Notes: generated by a model from the sequence alone, not told the origin. Positions 15,305 to 24,418 are shown, counted from the stretch's first letter. The stretch is 43,839 bases of DNA from an uncultured Alphaproteobacteria bacterium (GCA_934276635.1 CAKQTH010000011.1:1-43839), one strand, 5' to 3'. Numbers and translations are program-made.

Positions 15305-15559
15305 CTATTTTCGCAAAGTCATATGCAAAATTGGGAAAGGATTGCCGTAATCATCGCACTCAGTGCGGTTTTCAACTATAAATCCCATATGTTCATAAAA
15401 CCCTTTTGCGACCGGATTTTGCTCGTTTATATCTACTTTTTCGGCATTATAGTTTTCTGTGGCTGTTTTTATGAGCGGTTTGCCGATTCCTTGTCCGATA
15501 AAATTCGGCTTAACAAACAGCATTTCTATGTTATTGTTCTCGATTCCGCGATATTCATT
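15305..15559 (-). pseudogene. GNAT acetyltransferase, N-terminal part missing
   Basis: The frame opens after a TGA and reads EYRGIENNNIEMLFVKP, then FIGQGIGKPLIKTA (acetyl-CoA pyrophosphate-binding loop, usual pattern Q/R-x-x-G-x-G/A) and NPVAKGFYEHMGF (the classical C-terminal GNAT motif). About half of a normal 140-160-residue GNAT is missing at the N-terminus, so it is probably inactive. It sits next to the tRNA-Thr integration site and may have been cut by past insertion or excision. Confidence 0.7.
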
Positions 15560-15621
15560 TCATTATCCATTTTTTAATTATATTATGCTATATTTTCGCC
15601 ATAGATTAAGGATAAACAAAA

Positions 15622-15768
15622 ATGACCGAATGTAAACACCAAAAAAATAAATCTCGTCAAGATATTCGCTTTGAAAAAGAGGCGAAAGCTCTTCAAAAAA
15701 ATCTCGAAAAGCGTAAAATTCAACAAAAAAAACGCGAAGAATTGAAGAAAAATAAAGAGCAGGCATAA
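15622..15768 (+). CDS. 48-residue Lys-rich small protein
   Basis: ATG 15622 to TAA 15766, preceded by AAGGA at 15608-15612 (9-base spacing). It starts MTECKHQKNKSRQDIRFEKE and continues as an almost uninterrupted charged helix rich in Lys, Glu and Gln. Strong positive charge suggests nucleic-acid or ribosome binding, which is an inference; no family is recognised. A good promoter for the next gene follows directly. Confidence 0.65.
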   Translation: MTECKHQKNKSRQDIRFEKEAKALQKNLEKRKIQQKKREELKKNKEQA

Positions 15769-15773
15769 AGATA

Positions 15774-15801
15774 TTGACAAATAGCCGTTTATGTCTATAA
15801 T
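15774..15801 (+). promoter_or_regulatory. Sigma-70-type promoter
   Basis: TTGACA (15774-15779), a 16-base spacer and TATAAT (15796-15801), both perfect consensus boxes, 53 bases before the membrane-protein ATG. Confidence 0.8.
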
Positions 15802-15854
15802 AAAAACATAAATTGACTATTTTTCTTATTATTAACCTTTAAAACTTTTATTTT

Positions 15855-16331
15855 ATGGATTTTCCAACAATTGTTACCCTTTTTTGGGATGCGCTTTTCA
15901 TGTTGATTATCGTGGTAAGTGCATGCGTAGTGACGGCTTTTTTGTTGTGGATGTTGTACAAAATCGGTGATTTTGCCATATCCTCGATAAAGACGGCTAA
16001 CAAGCGCAAAAAAACAGAGGCATATTATGCTAAAAATCTCTCGGAAGGGGATACTTGCAGGCATAATATGAAAATAGGTGAGGTCTTGTTCGGTTGTCCC
16101 TGTTTTCAATCTGTTGACGGCTATACGGTTACCCCGGTTTTTCTTAAAAAGGACGGAAAAATCGAGCTTACCGGCGGCAGCAAAGTTAAAAACAACAGAA
16201 TGTATCAAGGTTGTGCCGAAATTGAAGTCAAAGGAGGAAAAATCAGATTGGATAACCTTCCGTTGACGATTGTCCACCTGACCAAACAAGGCTATGAACA
16301 AGAGCTTAAAAAGGCGAAGATTCCAAAGTAA
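15855..16331 (+). CDS. Single-pass membrane protein, unknown
   Basis: A 158-residue protein with one long N-terminal transmembrane segment (about residues 9-37, LFWDALFMLIIVVSACVVTA) and a soluble 120-residue domain with GCPCF and VKGGKIRLDNLPLTIVHLT. The soluble part looks like a small beta-rich fold. It has its own consensus promoter upstream and a strong terminator downstream, so it is a single-gene unit. No clear Shine-Dalgarno precedes ATG 15855. I do not recognise a family. Confidence 0.75.
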   Translation: MDFPTIVTLFWDALFMLIIVVSACVVTAFLLWMLYKIGDFAISSIKTANKRKKTEAYYAKNLSEGDTCRHNMKIGEVLFGCPCFQSVDGYTVTPVFLKKDGKIELTGGSKVKNNRMYQGCAEIEVKGGKIRLDNLPLTIVHLTKQGYEQELKKAKIPK

Positions 16332-16335
16332 CAAC

Positions 16336-16369
16336 AAAAACCCTAATCAAAAATGATTAGGGTTTTTCT
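16336..16369 (+). terminator. Intrinsic terminator
   Basis: CCCTAATCA (16341-16349) and TGATTAGGG (16354-16362) with flanking A5/T5 extend the stem; the T-run follows on the plus strand. It ends the membrane-protein gene and could work in both directions. Confidence 0.85.
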
Positions 16370-16377
16370 TTATGTAA

Positions 16378-16408
16378 AATAAAACCCCGTCGAGATGACG
16401 GGGTTTTT
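16378..16408 (-). terminator. Intrinsic terminator of the secF operon
   Basis: CCCCGTC (16385-16391) and GACGGGG (16397-16403) with flanking A4/T5. On the minus strand it is 5 bases beyond the secF stop and is followed by TTTTATTTT. Confidence 0.85.
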
Positions 16409-16412
16409 GATT

Positions 16413-17354
16413 TTAGTCGACATTTCCGAACGGGTTAATCACCGCGTTTTTAGCCTCTTGTGTCTTTTTCAAATCGAAGATGTTGAGGAAAATTGCCGAA
16501 ATATAAATCGAAGAATATGTTCCGATAACAATTCCCCAAACAATGGTGAATGAAAAACTGCGCAAGGTTGCGCCGCCGAATATAAACAGCGCGCCGGCCG
16601 CAAACATTGTGGTAAGTCCGGTCAAAATCGTACGCGAGAAAATGTCATTTATACTCTTGTTGAGCATATCAATTTGCGGCATTTTCTTATATTTACGCAG
16701 ATTTTCACGGATTCTGTCGTATGTAACAACCGTATCGTTTACCGAATATCCGGCAAGCGTCAATACGGCTGCAACCGTGGTCAGGCTGATATCCATATCA
16801 AAGATTGAGAGCAATCCGACCGTGATTAACAAGTCGTGGAACAGGCCGATTAAGGCGCCGAGAGCAAACTGCCATTCAAAACGAACCCATATATAAAGGC
16901 AGATAGCCAAAACCGCAATCAATGATGCCAAAATACCGGCTTTTTTGAGCTCATCGCCGACTTGCGGTCCAACAGATTCAATTTTGCGATATTCGTAAGA
17001 CGAACCCAAAACGCTCTTAATCTGAGCGATGGCATGTCTTTGAGCCTCTTCACTGTCGTCTTTGGTTTGAGCTCTTATCATCAGCTCGTTGCCTTCGTTG
17101 CCGATAGTCTGTAGACTCAAATCATCAAGCGGGAGTTTTCCTAATTCTGCACGAACTTCTTCCAGATTGATTTTGTTTTCGGTTGCGACCTCAATCAAAA
17201 TACCGCCGGAAAAGTCAATGCCGTAATTGAAACCCTTAAACGCAATGCAGGCAATTGAAACAATAACCAGCAAAATCGATAATGCATAAGTATATATTCT
17301 ATACTTAAAGAAGTTGATATTTGTGTCTTTTGTAATCCAACTAAACATTCTCAT
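16413..17354 (-). CDS. secF: Protein translocase subunit SecF
   Basis: A 313-residue inner-membrane protein. The first TM (about 20-40) is followed by the conserved FNYGIDFSGGILIEV, a periplasmic P1-like domain, then five TMs with GYSVNDTVVTYDRIRE, the SecF signature. It forms the SecDF complex, which uses the proton gradient to help pull exported proteins through SecYEG. It lies 22 bases after secD in the order yajC-secD-secF. AAGGAA precedes the ATG at 17354; a second ATG two codons later is also possible. Confidence 0.97.
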   Translation of the reverse strand: MRMFSWITKDTNINFFKYRIYTYALSILLVIVSIACIAFKGFNYGIDFSGGILIEVATENKINLEEVRAELGKLPLDDLSLQTIGNEGNELMIRAQTKDDSEEAQRHAIAQIKSVLGSSYEYRKIESVGPQVGDELKKAGILASLIAVLAICLYIWVRFEWQFALGALIGLFHDLLITVGLLSIFDMDISLTTVAAVLTLAGYSVNDTVVTYDRIRENLRKYKKMPQIDMLNKSINDIFSRTILTGLTTMFAAGALFIFGGATLRSFSFTIVWGIVIGTYSSIYISAIFLNIFDLKKTQEAKNAVINPFGNVD

Positions 17355-17376
17355 ATTATTATTCCTTCCAAATATC

Positions 17377-18921
17377 TTAAATCGGCAATTTTGTCGGTCT
17401 GTATTTATTGATCCAGGCGGTGATAATCAGGCGGGTAACCGTTACTGATGTAAACATCGAGGTTGCAATACCGATGGCAAGCGTAACGGCAAATCCTCTG
17501 ACCGGACCAGTACCGAAATAAAACAGTACGATTGCGGCAACCAGAGTTGTTAGGTTCGAGTCGATAATGGTTGCCATAGCTTCAGTAAAGCCGGCATCTG
17601 CTGCATCGCGGGTAGAGCGGCCATTCTTAACTTCTTCTCTCATTCTTTCAAAAATCAGCACATTGGCATCTACCGCCATACCGATTGTCAGGATAATACC
17701 TGCAATACCTGGCAAAGTCAAAGTCGCGCCCATAAGGCTCAATGCGCCGAGCAAAAGGAACAGGTTCATAAATACCGTAATTGAAGTAAACAAACCGAAC
17801 AAACCGTATGCTGCGAGCATAAATACTACAACCAAAACAAGGCCGATAACCGAGGCTACGATACCTTCCTGAATGGAGTCTGCACCAAGGCCGGCGCCGA
17901 CTGTTCTTTCTTCAAGAACCTCAAGCGGAGCAGGGAGTGCGCCGGAACGGAGCAGTAAGGCCAAATCGTTTGCGGATTCCAAAGTGAAGTTTCCAGTAAT
18001 TACGCCGCTGCCGCCGGGGATTGCGCCCTGAATCGTCGGAGCGGAAATAACTTCGTTATCCAAAACAATCGCGAGTCTTTCGCCGATATTGTTTTTTGTA
18101 ACTTCGGCAAATTTTTTGCCGCCGATTGTGTTGAACTTAAAGCTTACAACCGGTTCGTTATCCTGAAATACGGCTTGTGCATCAACAAGGTTTTCGCCGC
18201 CGACCGCAGGTTTGCGGTTGATAACATATTGAACGCCGTCAGAACCGCTGACAACTCTTGAAGCCGCGTTGATTTTTCCTCTGCGGGCATCGGCTGCGCT
18301 TGAACGACTGTCAACCAAGTGGAAAGACATTTTTGCGGTTTTGCCGAGCAGGGTTTTGACATATTCTGGATTCTGCAAGCCCGGAAGCTGAACTGCAATA
18401 CGATCTGTCCCCTGGCCTTGAATAACCGGCTCTTTTGTGCCGAGTTCATCAATACGACGACGAACGATTTCAACAGACTGGTCAACAACCTTTGTTTTGA
18501 GTTCGTTCAATGCCTGCGGAGTATATTTTATGGTGATATTTCCTTCTCCGTCATCGGCAACATCAAGTCCGGTGTCCATTTTTTTGAACAGCGCGATTGC
18601 TTTTGTGCGAGAATTTGCGTTGTCTACTTTTACGCGGACTCCGTCAGCATTATACGAAAGCTTTTGATATCTGATTTTGTTTTCGCGCAAAACCTGACGA
18701 ACGGAATCTTCCATTGTGGACATTCTTTCTTTCAAAACATCTTCCATCTGGACGCGGAGCAAAAGGTTTGAACCGCCCTGCAGGTCAAGGCCGAGATTTA
18801 CCGGCTGCCACCATGACGGAAGTTTTGATGTATCTTTGAGAACATTCGGCACAGCAAAGAAAATACCGGCTGCGCAAATTCCCAAGATAATGGCAATTCT
18901 TGTTTTTGTTAATTTATACAT
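17377..18921 (-). CDS. secD: Protein translocase subunit SecD
   Basis: 514 residues: an N-terminal TM, the SecD motif NLGLDLQGGSNLLL, the P1 periplasmic head and a six-TM bundle with TLPGIAGIILTIGMAVDANV and IFERMREE. It partners SecF in the proton-driven export motor. AAAGGA lies only 2 bases before the ATG at 18927 but 8 bases before the ATG at 18921, so the latter is chosen. It follows yajC after a short gap. Confidence 0.96.
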   Translation of the reverse strand: MYKLTKTRIAIILGICAAGIFFAVPNVLKDTSKLPSWWQPVNLGLDLQGGSNLLLRVQMEDVLKERMSTMEDSVRQVLRENKIRYQKLSYNADGVRVKVDNANSRTKAIALFKKMDTGLDVADDGEGNITIKYTPQALNELKTKVVDQSVEIVRRRIDELGTKEPVIQGQGTDRIAVQLPGLQNPEYVKTLLGKTAKMSFHLVDSRSSAADARRGKINAASRVVSGSDGVQYVINRKPAVGGENLVDAQAVFQDNEPVVSFKFNTIGGKKFAEVTKNNIGERLAIVLDNEVISAPTIQGAIPGGSGVITGNFTLESANDLALLLRSGALPAPLEVLEERTVGAGLGADSIQEGIVASVIGLVLVVVFMLAAYGLFGLFTSITVFMNLFLLLGALSLMGATLTLPGIAGIILTIGMAVDANVLIFERMREEVKNGRSTRDAADAGFTEAMATIIDSNLTTLVAAIVLFYFGTGPVRGFAVTLAIGIATSMFTSVTVTRLIITAWINKYRPTKLPI

Positions 18922-18933
18922 TTGCATATTCCT

Positions 18934-19317
18934 TTATTTTTTTGCAGACTTTTTCTTATCTTTTTTGTCCGCTTTCGGTTGAGAAACCGGAGCTGCCGGA
19001 ATTTCATCGGCCAAATCGCGAACCGAAGAACGAGCAACAACAATCTCAACTCCGTTGGCAATTTCAACATTCAGAGTGTTTTCCGCAACTTTTACAACGG
19101 TGCCGAAAACGCCGCCGCCGGTGATGATTTTATCGCCTTTTTTGATTGCGTTCAGCATATTTTCGTGCTCGCGGATTTTCTTTTGTTGCGGACGAATAAG
19201 CAGAAAATAAAAAATTACAAATATCAGCCCGAGTTGAATAAGTGTGCCGGATACGGAGTTGGAAGCAAAAACTTCCGCGGCGTTTCCGGTTTGGGCCAAA
19301 GCATCGCTTATAAGCAT
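18934..19317 (-). CDS. yajC: SecDF-associated protein YajC
   Basis: 127 residues: one N-terminal TM (LIQLGLIFVIFYFLLIRPQQ), then KKIREHENMLNAIKKGDKII, the YajC core, and a Lys-rich tail. It associates with SecDF and lies directly upstream of secD. The frame is open further upstream to 19350, but AAGGAG is placed exactly before the ATG at 19317. Confidence 0.96.
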   Translation of the reverse strand: MLISDALAQTGNAAEVFASNSVSGTLIQLGLIFVIFYFLLIRPQQKKIREHENMLNAIKKGDKIITGGGVFGTVVKVAENTLNVEIANGVEIVVARSSVRDLADEIPAAPVSQPKADKKDKKKSAKK

Positions 19318-19405
19318 ATTTATCTCCTTATAAATTTTTCCTCTAGGCAATATACATCAAAAATTTGCGGATACAACTTAAAAATCAACATAGATAACAG
19401 ATTTT

Positions 19406-20293
19406 TTACGGCAGATAGTTCACTGGATTATGCGCATTTTTGCCGGCTCGGGTTTCAAAATGCAGCTGCGGGCGGTTAACGCCTCCGGTTGAGCCGACGG
19501 TGGCAATTTTTTCGCCTTTTATGACTTTTTGACCTTTGCGCACAAACAGTTTTTCATTGTGAGCATATGCGGTTACCCAGCCGTCCGGGTGTTTTATCAA
19601 AATCAGGTTGCCGTATCCTTTGAGCTCGTTTCCGGAATATACAACCATGCCGCTGTCGGCCGCTTTGACCGCGGTTCCTTTTGTGGCGGCGATGTTGATG
19701 CCGTCGTTGTTGATGCCTTTTCCGGCCGGGCCGAATTTTGAAATTATGCTGCCCTTAACCGGCCATGCAAACTTGTTTTTGCGATATTTTGTGACTTTTG
19801 TGCGCTGAGCTGCGGACGATTGAGTACTCCAGCCGGACGATTTTTTGCCGCTTGAAACGGTTGTCGTTTTTGAAGACGATGCTGCCGAAATGTATGATGC
19901 GGTATTTATGCCGGAAGGAATCAAAAGTTTTTGCCCGACATAAAGCGCGCTTGGTGATGAAATATGGTTGGCGCGGCTGAGCGTTGTGACATCTGTCCCG
20001 TATTTTTTTGAGATGCTGTACAGAGTATCGCCTTTTTTGACGGTATGGTAATATGTTTTTGGCAGATAAAGCCGCTGGCCGACTTTAAGGTTATACGGCG
20101 ATTTCAGCCCGTTTGCGGAAATCAGGTCTTTCATTTGGACATTATATCTTTTTGAGATGCTGTAAAGCGTGTCGCCGCGGCTAACCACAACCTCGCGGGA
20201 AGATGAAAAAAGCGAGCCGAATATCGGCATTGTGCCCGAATGACAGCCGGACAGTATTAATACAGCCAATATGACCAATATCTTAGATTTCAT
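19406..20293 (-). CDS. nlpD: NlpD-like lipoprotein, LysM x2 plus degenerate M23 domain
   Basis: A 295-residue lipoprotein (lipobox LSGC, Cys17) with two LysM peptidoglycan-binding repeats (about 36-80 and 82-127, both with GDTLYSISKRY-like cores), a Ser/Thr linker and a C-terminal LytM domain close to E. coli NlpD (GYGNLILIKHPDGWVTAYAH, then LHFETR). The first zinc-ligand region reads NNDGINIA, where active enzymes have HxGxD, so it should not cleave peptidoglycan. It probably activates an amidase during cell separation, as NlpD, EnvC and DipM do. It is transcribed away from sufB. Confidence 0.9.
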   Translation of the reverse strand: MKSKILVILAVLILSGCHSGTMPIFGSLFSSSREVVVSRGDTLYSISKRYNVQMKDLISANGLKSPYNLKVGQRLYLPKTYYHTVKKGDTLYSISKKYGTDVTTLSRANHISSPSALYVGQKLLIPSGINTASYISAASSSKTTTVSSGKKSSGWSTQSSAAQRTKVTKYRKNKFAWPVKGSIISKFGPAGKGINNDGINIAATKGTAVKAADSGMVVYSGNELKGYGNLILIKHPDGWVTAYAHNEKLFVRKGQKVIKGEKIATVGSTGGVNRPQLHFETRAGKNAHNPVNYLP

Positions 20294-20365
20294 CGCCTAA
20301 ATTTTCCAAATTTTCCGCATCGGGTTATTTTAGGCCGTAAAAACCTAAAATTTTGTAAATAAACA

Positions 20366-20394
20366 TTGCAAATTTGATTAAATCAAATTAAATT
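20366..20394 (+). promoter_or_regulatory. Candidate suf promoter with operator in the spacer
   Basis: TTGCAA (20366-20371), a 17-base spacer and TAAATT (20389-20394). The spacer contains the perfect inverted repeat TTTGATT-A-AATCAAA (20373-20387), a classical repressor position. An iron or Fe-S-sensing regulator (Rrf2/IscR, RirA or Fur type) is plausible, but the site does not clearly match their known consensus. A second inverted repeat, TTTTAGG/CCTAAAA (20328-20350), lies upstream. Confidence 0.5.
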
Positions 20395-20427
20395 GCCAAA
20401 AGATAGATGAGAGGAAGTTGAACGCTG

Positions 20428-21873
20428 ATGAATAAGCCAGAAATAGAAGACCTTTCCGGAGACAAGTATAAATACGGGTTTGTGACCGATATTGAAAACG
20501 ACACAATCTCTTGCGGACTGAACGAACAAATTATCACCCAAATATCGCACAAAAAAGGCGAACCGCAGTGGCTGCTCGATTTTCGGCTTAAAGCTTTTGA
20601 GTTTTGGAAAACTTTGAGCGAGCCGCACTGGGCAAAGCTGACATATGATGCGATAGATTATCAGAGTTTGTGCTATTTTTCTGCCCCGAAACAAAAAGCC
20701 GGCGCTCCGAAAAGCCTTGAAGAAGTGGATAAAAATCTGCTTGATACATATGACAAACTCGGAATCCCGCTCAAGGAACAAGAAGTTTTGTCCGGAGTAG
20801 TCGCTGTTGATGCGGTGTTTGACAGCGTTTCGGTTGCAACGACATATCGCCAAAAATTGGCTGAAAAGGGCATTATATTTTGCTCGATTTCCGAGGCGGT
20901 AAAAGAGCACCCCGAATTGGTGAAAAAATATCTCGGTTCGGTTGTTCCGTATACCGACAACTTTTTTGCCGCGCTCAATTCGGCAGTGTTTACCGACGGC
21001 TCGTTTGTATATATTCCGAAAGGCGTAAAATGTCCGATGGAGCTGTCGACATATTTCAGAATTAATGCCAAAAATACCGGACAATTCGAAAGGACTCTGA
21101 TTGTGGCCGATGATGACAGCTATGTTTCGTATCTGGAAGGGTGCACGGCGCCGCAACGCGATGAAAATCAGCTTCATGCCGCGATTGTGGAGATTGTGAT
21201 TGCAAATGATGCCGAAGTAAAATATTCAACCGTACAAAACTGGTATCCTGGGGACAAGGACGGCAAGGGCGGCGTCTATAATTTTGTGACTAAAAGAGCG
21301 GCCTGCCGCGGCAAAAATTCTAAGGTTTCGTGGACGCAGGTTGAAACTGGTTCGGCCGTTACATGGAAATATCCGTCTTGCGTTCTTCAGGGAGACAATT
21401 CGGTCGGAGAATTTTATTCGGTGGCTCTGACAAACAATTTTCAGCAGGCGGATACCGGAACAAAAATGATTCATATCGGCAAAAACACCACATCGAAAAT
21501 CATATCAAAAGGCATTTCGACCGGACATTCAAACCAGACTTATCGCGGGCTTGTAAAAGTTGCGCCGAATGCGGACAATGCCAGAAATTATTCGCAGTGC
21601 GACAGCCTTCTAATCGGCAAAATGTGCGGATCGCACACCGTTCCGTATATTGAAAACCGAAACAAAACCGCAACGCTTGAGCACGAGGCCACGACCTCAA
21701 AAATCAGCGATGAGCAGCTGTTTTATTGTATGCAGCGCGGTATCAGCGCCGAAGATGCGGTCAGTCTGATTGTGAACGGATTTTGCAAAGAGGTTATGCA
21801 GCGTCTGCCGATGGAATTTGCGATTGAGGCGGCAAAACTTATAAATATCAGCCTTGAAGGCAGTGTTGGATAA
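20428..21873 (+). CDS. sufB: Fe-S cluster assembly protein SufB
   Basis: 481 residues, the usual SufB length. Recognisable stretches: YFSAPKQK, FVYIPKGVKCPMELSTYFRI, LEGCTAPQRDENQLHAAIVE, KGISTGHSNQTYRGLVKV and HEATTSKISDEQLFYCMQRG. SufB forms the scaffold SufBC2D on which Fe-S clusters are built from sulfur delivered by SufS/SufE. It is first in the suf operon, 27 bases before sufC. A GAGAGGAAG ribosome site is about 10 bases from ATG 20428. Confidence 0.98.
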   Translation: MNKPEIEDLSGDKYKYGFVTDIENDTISCGLNEQIITQISHKKGEPQWLLDFRLKAFEFWKTLSEPHWAKLTYDAIDYQSLCYFSAPKQKAGAPKSLEEVDKNLLDTYDKLGIPLKEQEVLSGVVAVDAVFDSVSVATTYRQKLAEKGIIFCSISEAVKEHPELVKKYLGSVVPYTDNFFAALNSAVFTDGSFVYIPKGVKCPMELSTYFRINAKNTGQFERTLIVADDDSYVSYLEGCTAPQRDENQLHAAIVEIVIANDAEVKYSTVQNWYPGDKDGKGGVYNFVTKRAACRGKNSKVSWTQVETGSAVTWKYPSCVLQGDNSVGEFYSVALTNNFQQADTGTKMIHIGKNTTSKIISKGISTGHSNQTYRGLVKVAPNADNARNYSQCDSLLIGKMCGSHTVPYIENRNKTATLEHEATTSKISDEQLFYCMQRGISAEDAVSLIVNGFCKEVMQRLPMEFAIEAAKLINISLEGSVG

Positions 21874-21900
21874 GAATTTGTAAAAAGAAAGAGGAAAAAT

Positions 21901-22659
21901 ATGAGTACACCATTGTTGGAAATTGAAAATTTGTATGCCGGAGTTGCCGGAAAAGAAATCATCAAAGGCTTTTCCCTGACCATAAACGAAGGCGAAGTCC
22001 ATGCGATTATGGGGCCGAACGGAGCCGGAAAATCAACGCTTTCCAATGTGTTGTGCGGAAAGCCCGGATATGAGGTTATATCCGGCACAATCAGATTTAA
22101 GGGCAAAGATTTGCTCGCGATGCCGCCGGAAGAAAGAGCCCGCGAAGGCATCTTTTTGTGTATGCAATATCCGGTGGAAATTGCCGGAGTGCCGACCTCG
22201 AGCTTTTTAAAACACGCGGTTAATGCGGTCAGAAAACATAATGGTCAGCCGGAGCTTGACACTATGGAATTTATGAAAATTCTGCGTGAAGAGGCAAAAA
22301 AACTCGGTATTGCTTCCGAAATGCTGAAACGGCCGATAAATGTCGGTTTTTCAGGCGGAGAAAAGAAAAGAACGGAAACTCTTCAAATGGCAATCTTAAA
22401 GCCACGGCTGACAATTTTGGACGAGGCGGATTCAGGGCTTGATGTCGATGCGCTGAAAGTTGTGGCCGAAGGGATTGATTCTTTGCGCACGGAAAAAAAA
22501 TCAATGTTGGTTATTACGCACTATAAACGGCTGCTTGAATATATTGTTCCTGATTTTGTTCATGTTTTTGCCGACGGAAAAATTATTACATCTGGCGATA
22601 AAAATCTGGCCGCAAAAATTGAAGAATGCGGATATGCGGAATTTGTGAAAGGACAATAA
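21901..22659 (+). CDS. sufC: SUF ATPase SufC
   Basis: A 252-residue ABC ATPase: Walker A GPNGAGKST (about 40-48), signature FSGGEKKRTE, Walker B LTILDEADSGLD, and the H-loop His in VITHYKR. It powers the SufBC2D scaffold. The start codon of sufD follows its stop immediately, so translation is coupled. Confidence 0.98.
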   Translation: MSTPLLEIENLYAGVAGKEIIKGFSLTINEGEVHAIMGPNGAGKSTLSNVLCGKPGYEVISGTIRFKGKDLLAMPPEERAREGIFLCMQYPVEIAGVPTSSFLKHAVNAVRKHNGQPELDTMEFMKILREEAKKLGIASEMLKRPINVGFSGGEKKRTETLQMAILKPRLTILDEADSGLDVDALKVVAEGIDSLRTEKKSMLVITHYKRLLEYIVPDFVHVFADGKIITSGDKNLAAKIEECGYAEFVKGQ

Positions 22660-23898
22660 ATGAACAATCTTTTGCAAAATACGGAATTGGCGATGGAAGA
22701 TAATCTGCCGCTGTATACATTGCGGGAAAAAGGACGCAAAAGCTTTTCTTTGCCAGCCGCAAAAGATGAAAATTGGAAATATACAAAGCTCAGAGCTTTG
22801 GAAAGAGACAATTTTGTGATTGAACGACACCGTTGCAACCACGAGCATTGCCATGATGAAGATGAACTTCCATTTGAGGCATCGGTCATAAAAATGTGCA
22901 ACGGCTCGCTTTGTCATCTGCCGCATAATCTGCCGAAAGGGGTGATAATTTGCTCCCTTTTGGACGCTTTTGAAAATTATGAAGCAAAAAAGCTGATAAA
23001 TCGCCATATTGATATTGAAAATAACCCGTTTTGCGCGCTGAATACCGCATATTTGGAAAACGGCGTGTATATTGAAATAGGGGAAAATGTCGAGGTCGAA
23101 AAGCCGATTGCGATTGTTCACAAAACCGAAACCGGCGGAAAAAATCTTTTGATGAATCTGCATAATCTTGTTGTTTTAAAACAAGGAGCAAAAGCAAAGC
23201 TGGTTGAATACTATATATATAAAGGCGCCCAAAAATCGGAATATCTGCTTAATGTCGTAAACGAAATAAATCTGGGGAAAAATTCAATATTGGAGCATTG
23301 CAAAGTACAAACAGATGCGTTTTATGCCGAAAATATTGCATATAATGCCGTAAATGTGAAAGAAAACGCAAAATATAACGGATTTTGCCTGCAAAACGGA
23401 GCAAATATCGGCCGCAACGAAACATATGCCGAACTGGTTGAAGAGGGCGCGGGCTTTGTGCAAAACGGAGCATATTCAACATACGGCTGGGCGCTTTTGG
23501 ACACAACGACAAATATTCGGCATTTGTGTGAAAAAACAACATCTTCACAGTTGGTAAAGGGGGTTGTCGGAGGACACGCGCGCGGCGTATTTCAAGGAAA
23601 AATCCATATTGCGCCGAATGCGGACGAGACATCTGGGACACAGTTGCACAAAGCTTTGCTGTTGTCCGATACGGCGGAAGTAGACTGCAAGCCTGAGCTT
23701 GAAATTTATGCCGATGATGTAAAATGTTCGCACGGGGCAGCCTGCGGCGAGCTGGATAAAGAAGCCTTGTTTTATATGCAATCCAGAGGCATCGGCGAAG
23801 AAGAGGCCAAACAGCTGTTGATTGAGGCTTATCTGCGCGATACATATGCTAATATATCGGACGATTCGTTAAGGGGATGGATTGCAAATGAACTCTGA
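22660..23898 (+). CDS. sufD: Fe-S cluster assembly protein SufD
   Basis: 412 residues with the SufD/SufB beta-helix: HIAPNADETSGTQLHKALLL, DDVKCSHGAACGELDKEALF and YMQSRGIGEEEAKQLLIEAY. It pairs with SufB and SufC in the scaffold. The ATG abuts the sufC stop. Its 3' end overlaps the DUF721 gene by 11 bases. Confidence 0.97.
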   Translation: MNNLLQNTELAMEDNLPLYTLREKGRKSFSLPAAKDENWKYTKLRALERDNFVIERHRCNHEHCHDEDELPFEASVIKMCNGSLCHLPHNLPKGVIICSLLDAFENYEAKKLINRHIDIENNPFCALNTAYLENGVYIEIGENVEVEKPIAIVHKTETGGKNLLMNLHNLVVLKQGAKAKLVEYYIYKGAQKSEYLLNVVNEINLGKNSILEHCKVQTDAFYAENIAYNAVNVKENAKYNGFCLQNGANIGRNETYAELVEEGAGFVQNGAYSTYGWALLDTTTNIRHLCEKTTSSQLVKGVVGGHARGVFQGKIHIAPNADETSGTQLHKALLLSDTAEVDCKPELEIYADDVKCSHGAACGELDKEALFYMQSRGIGEEEAKQLLIEAYLRDTYANISDDSLRGWIANEL

Positions 23899-24418
23899 AA
23901 AAGACGATAATCGCAGCAATAAAGGTTTTCAGTCGTTATCCGGCAGCTTGTCTGACTTGACCAAAAAGATTTTGGGCAAAAATGGCTTTGTTGAAATTGA
24001 TATTATTACAAATTGGGACAAAATCGCGGGCAAAGAAACCGCAAGATATGTCCAGCCGCAAAGTATTGATTTCAAAAAAGGCAAAAGAGAAGGCGGAATT
24101 TTGGTTTTGAGCGTATGCAGCGGTGCGTTTGCAACCGAAATGATGCACAAAAAAAATATTATTATTGAAAAAGTTAATACTTATTTCGGGTATGGCGCAG
24201 TCAGTGATATAAAAGTTGTTCAGGTTTCCTCAATGTTTGATTTTCAAGAAGAAAAAAGCTCATCTTTCACAGGAAAAAAGAAAACTCTTGTAACAACAAA
24301 AGAACAAAATTATATTAGTGAACAAACCTCGAAAGTGCAGAATGAAAGACTGCGCGAAATTTTGCAAAAACTCGGTGAAAATATTTTTGAACAGGACAAT
24401 AAAAGAGATGAAATTTGA
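23888..24418 (+). CDS. DUF721/DciA-like protein
   Basis: 176 residues with the DUF721 core in the first 110: LTKKILGKNGFVEIDIITNW, then DKIAGKETARYVQPQSI, LVLSVCSGAFATEMMHKKN. In many bacteria DUF721 proteins (DciA) help load the replicative helicase; alphaproteobacteria often carry one next to a dsbA-like gene, as here. ATG 23888 is preferred over TTG 23882 because AAGGGG is 11 bases upstream. It overlaps sufD and dsbA by 11 bases each. Confidence 0.8.
   Translation: MNSEKDDNRSNKGFQSLSGSLSDLTKKILGKNGFVEIDIITNWDKIAGKETARYVQPQSIDFKKGKREGGILVLSVCSGAFATEMMHKKNIIIEKVNTYFGYGAVSDIKVVQVSSMFDFQEEKSSSFTGKKKTLVTTKEQNYISEQTSKVQNERLREILQKLGENIFEQDNKRDEI

Noticed and set aside
20328..20350. Inverted repeat TTTTAGG/CCTAAAA as a terminator
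   Set aside because: It lies between two divergent genes where no transcript needs ending. It may be a second operator, but there is no further support.
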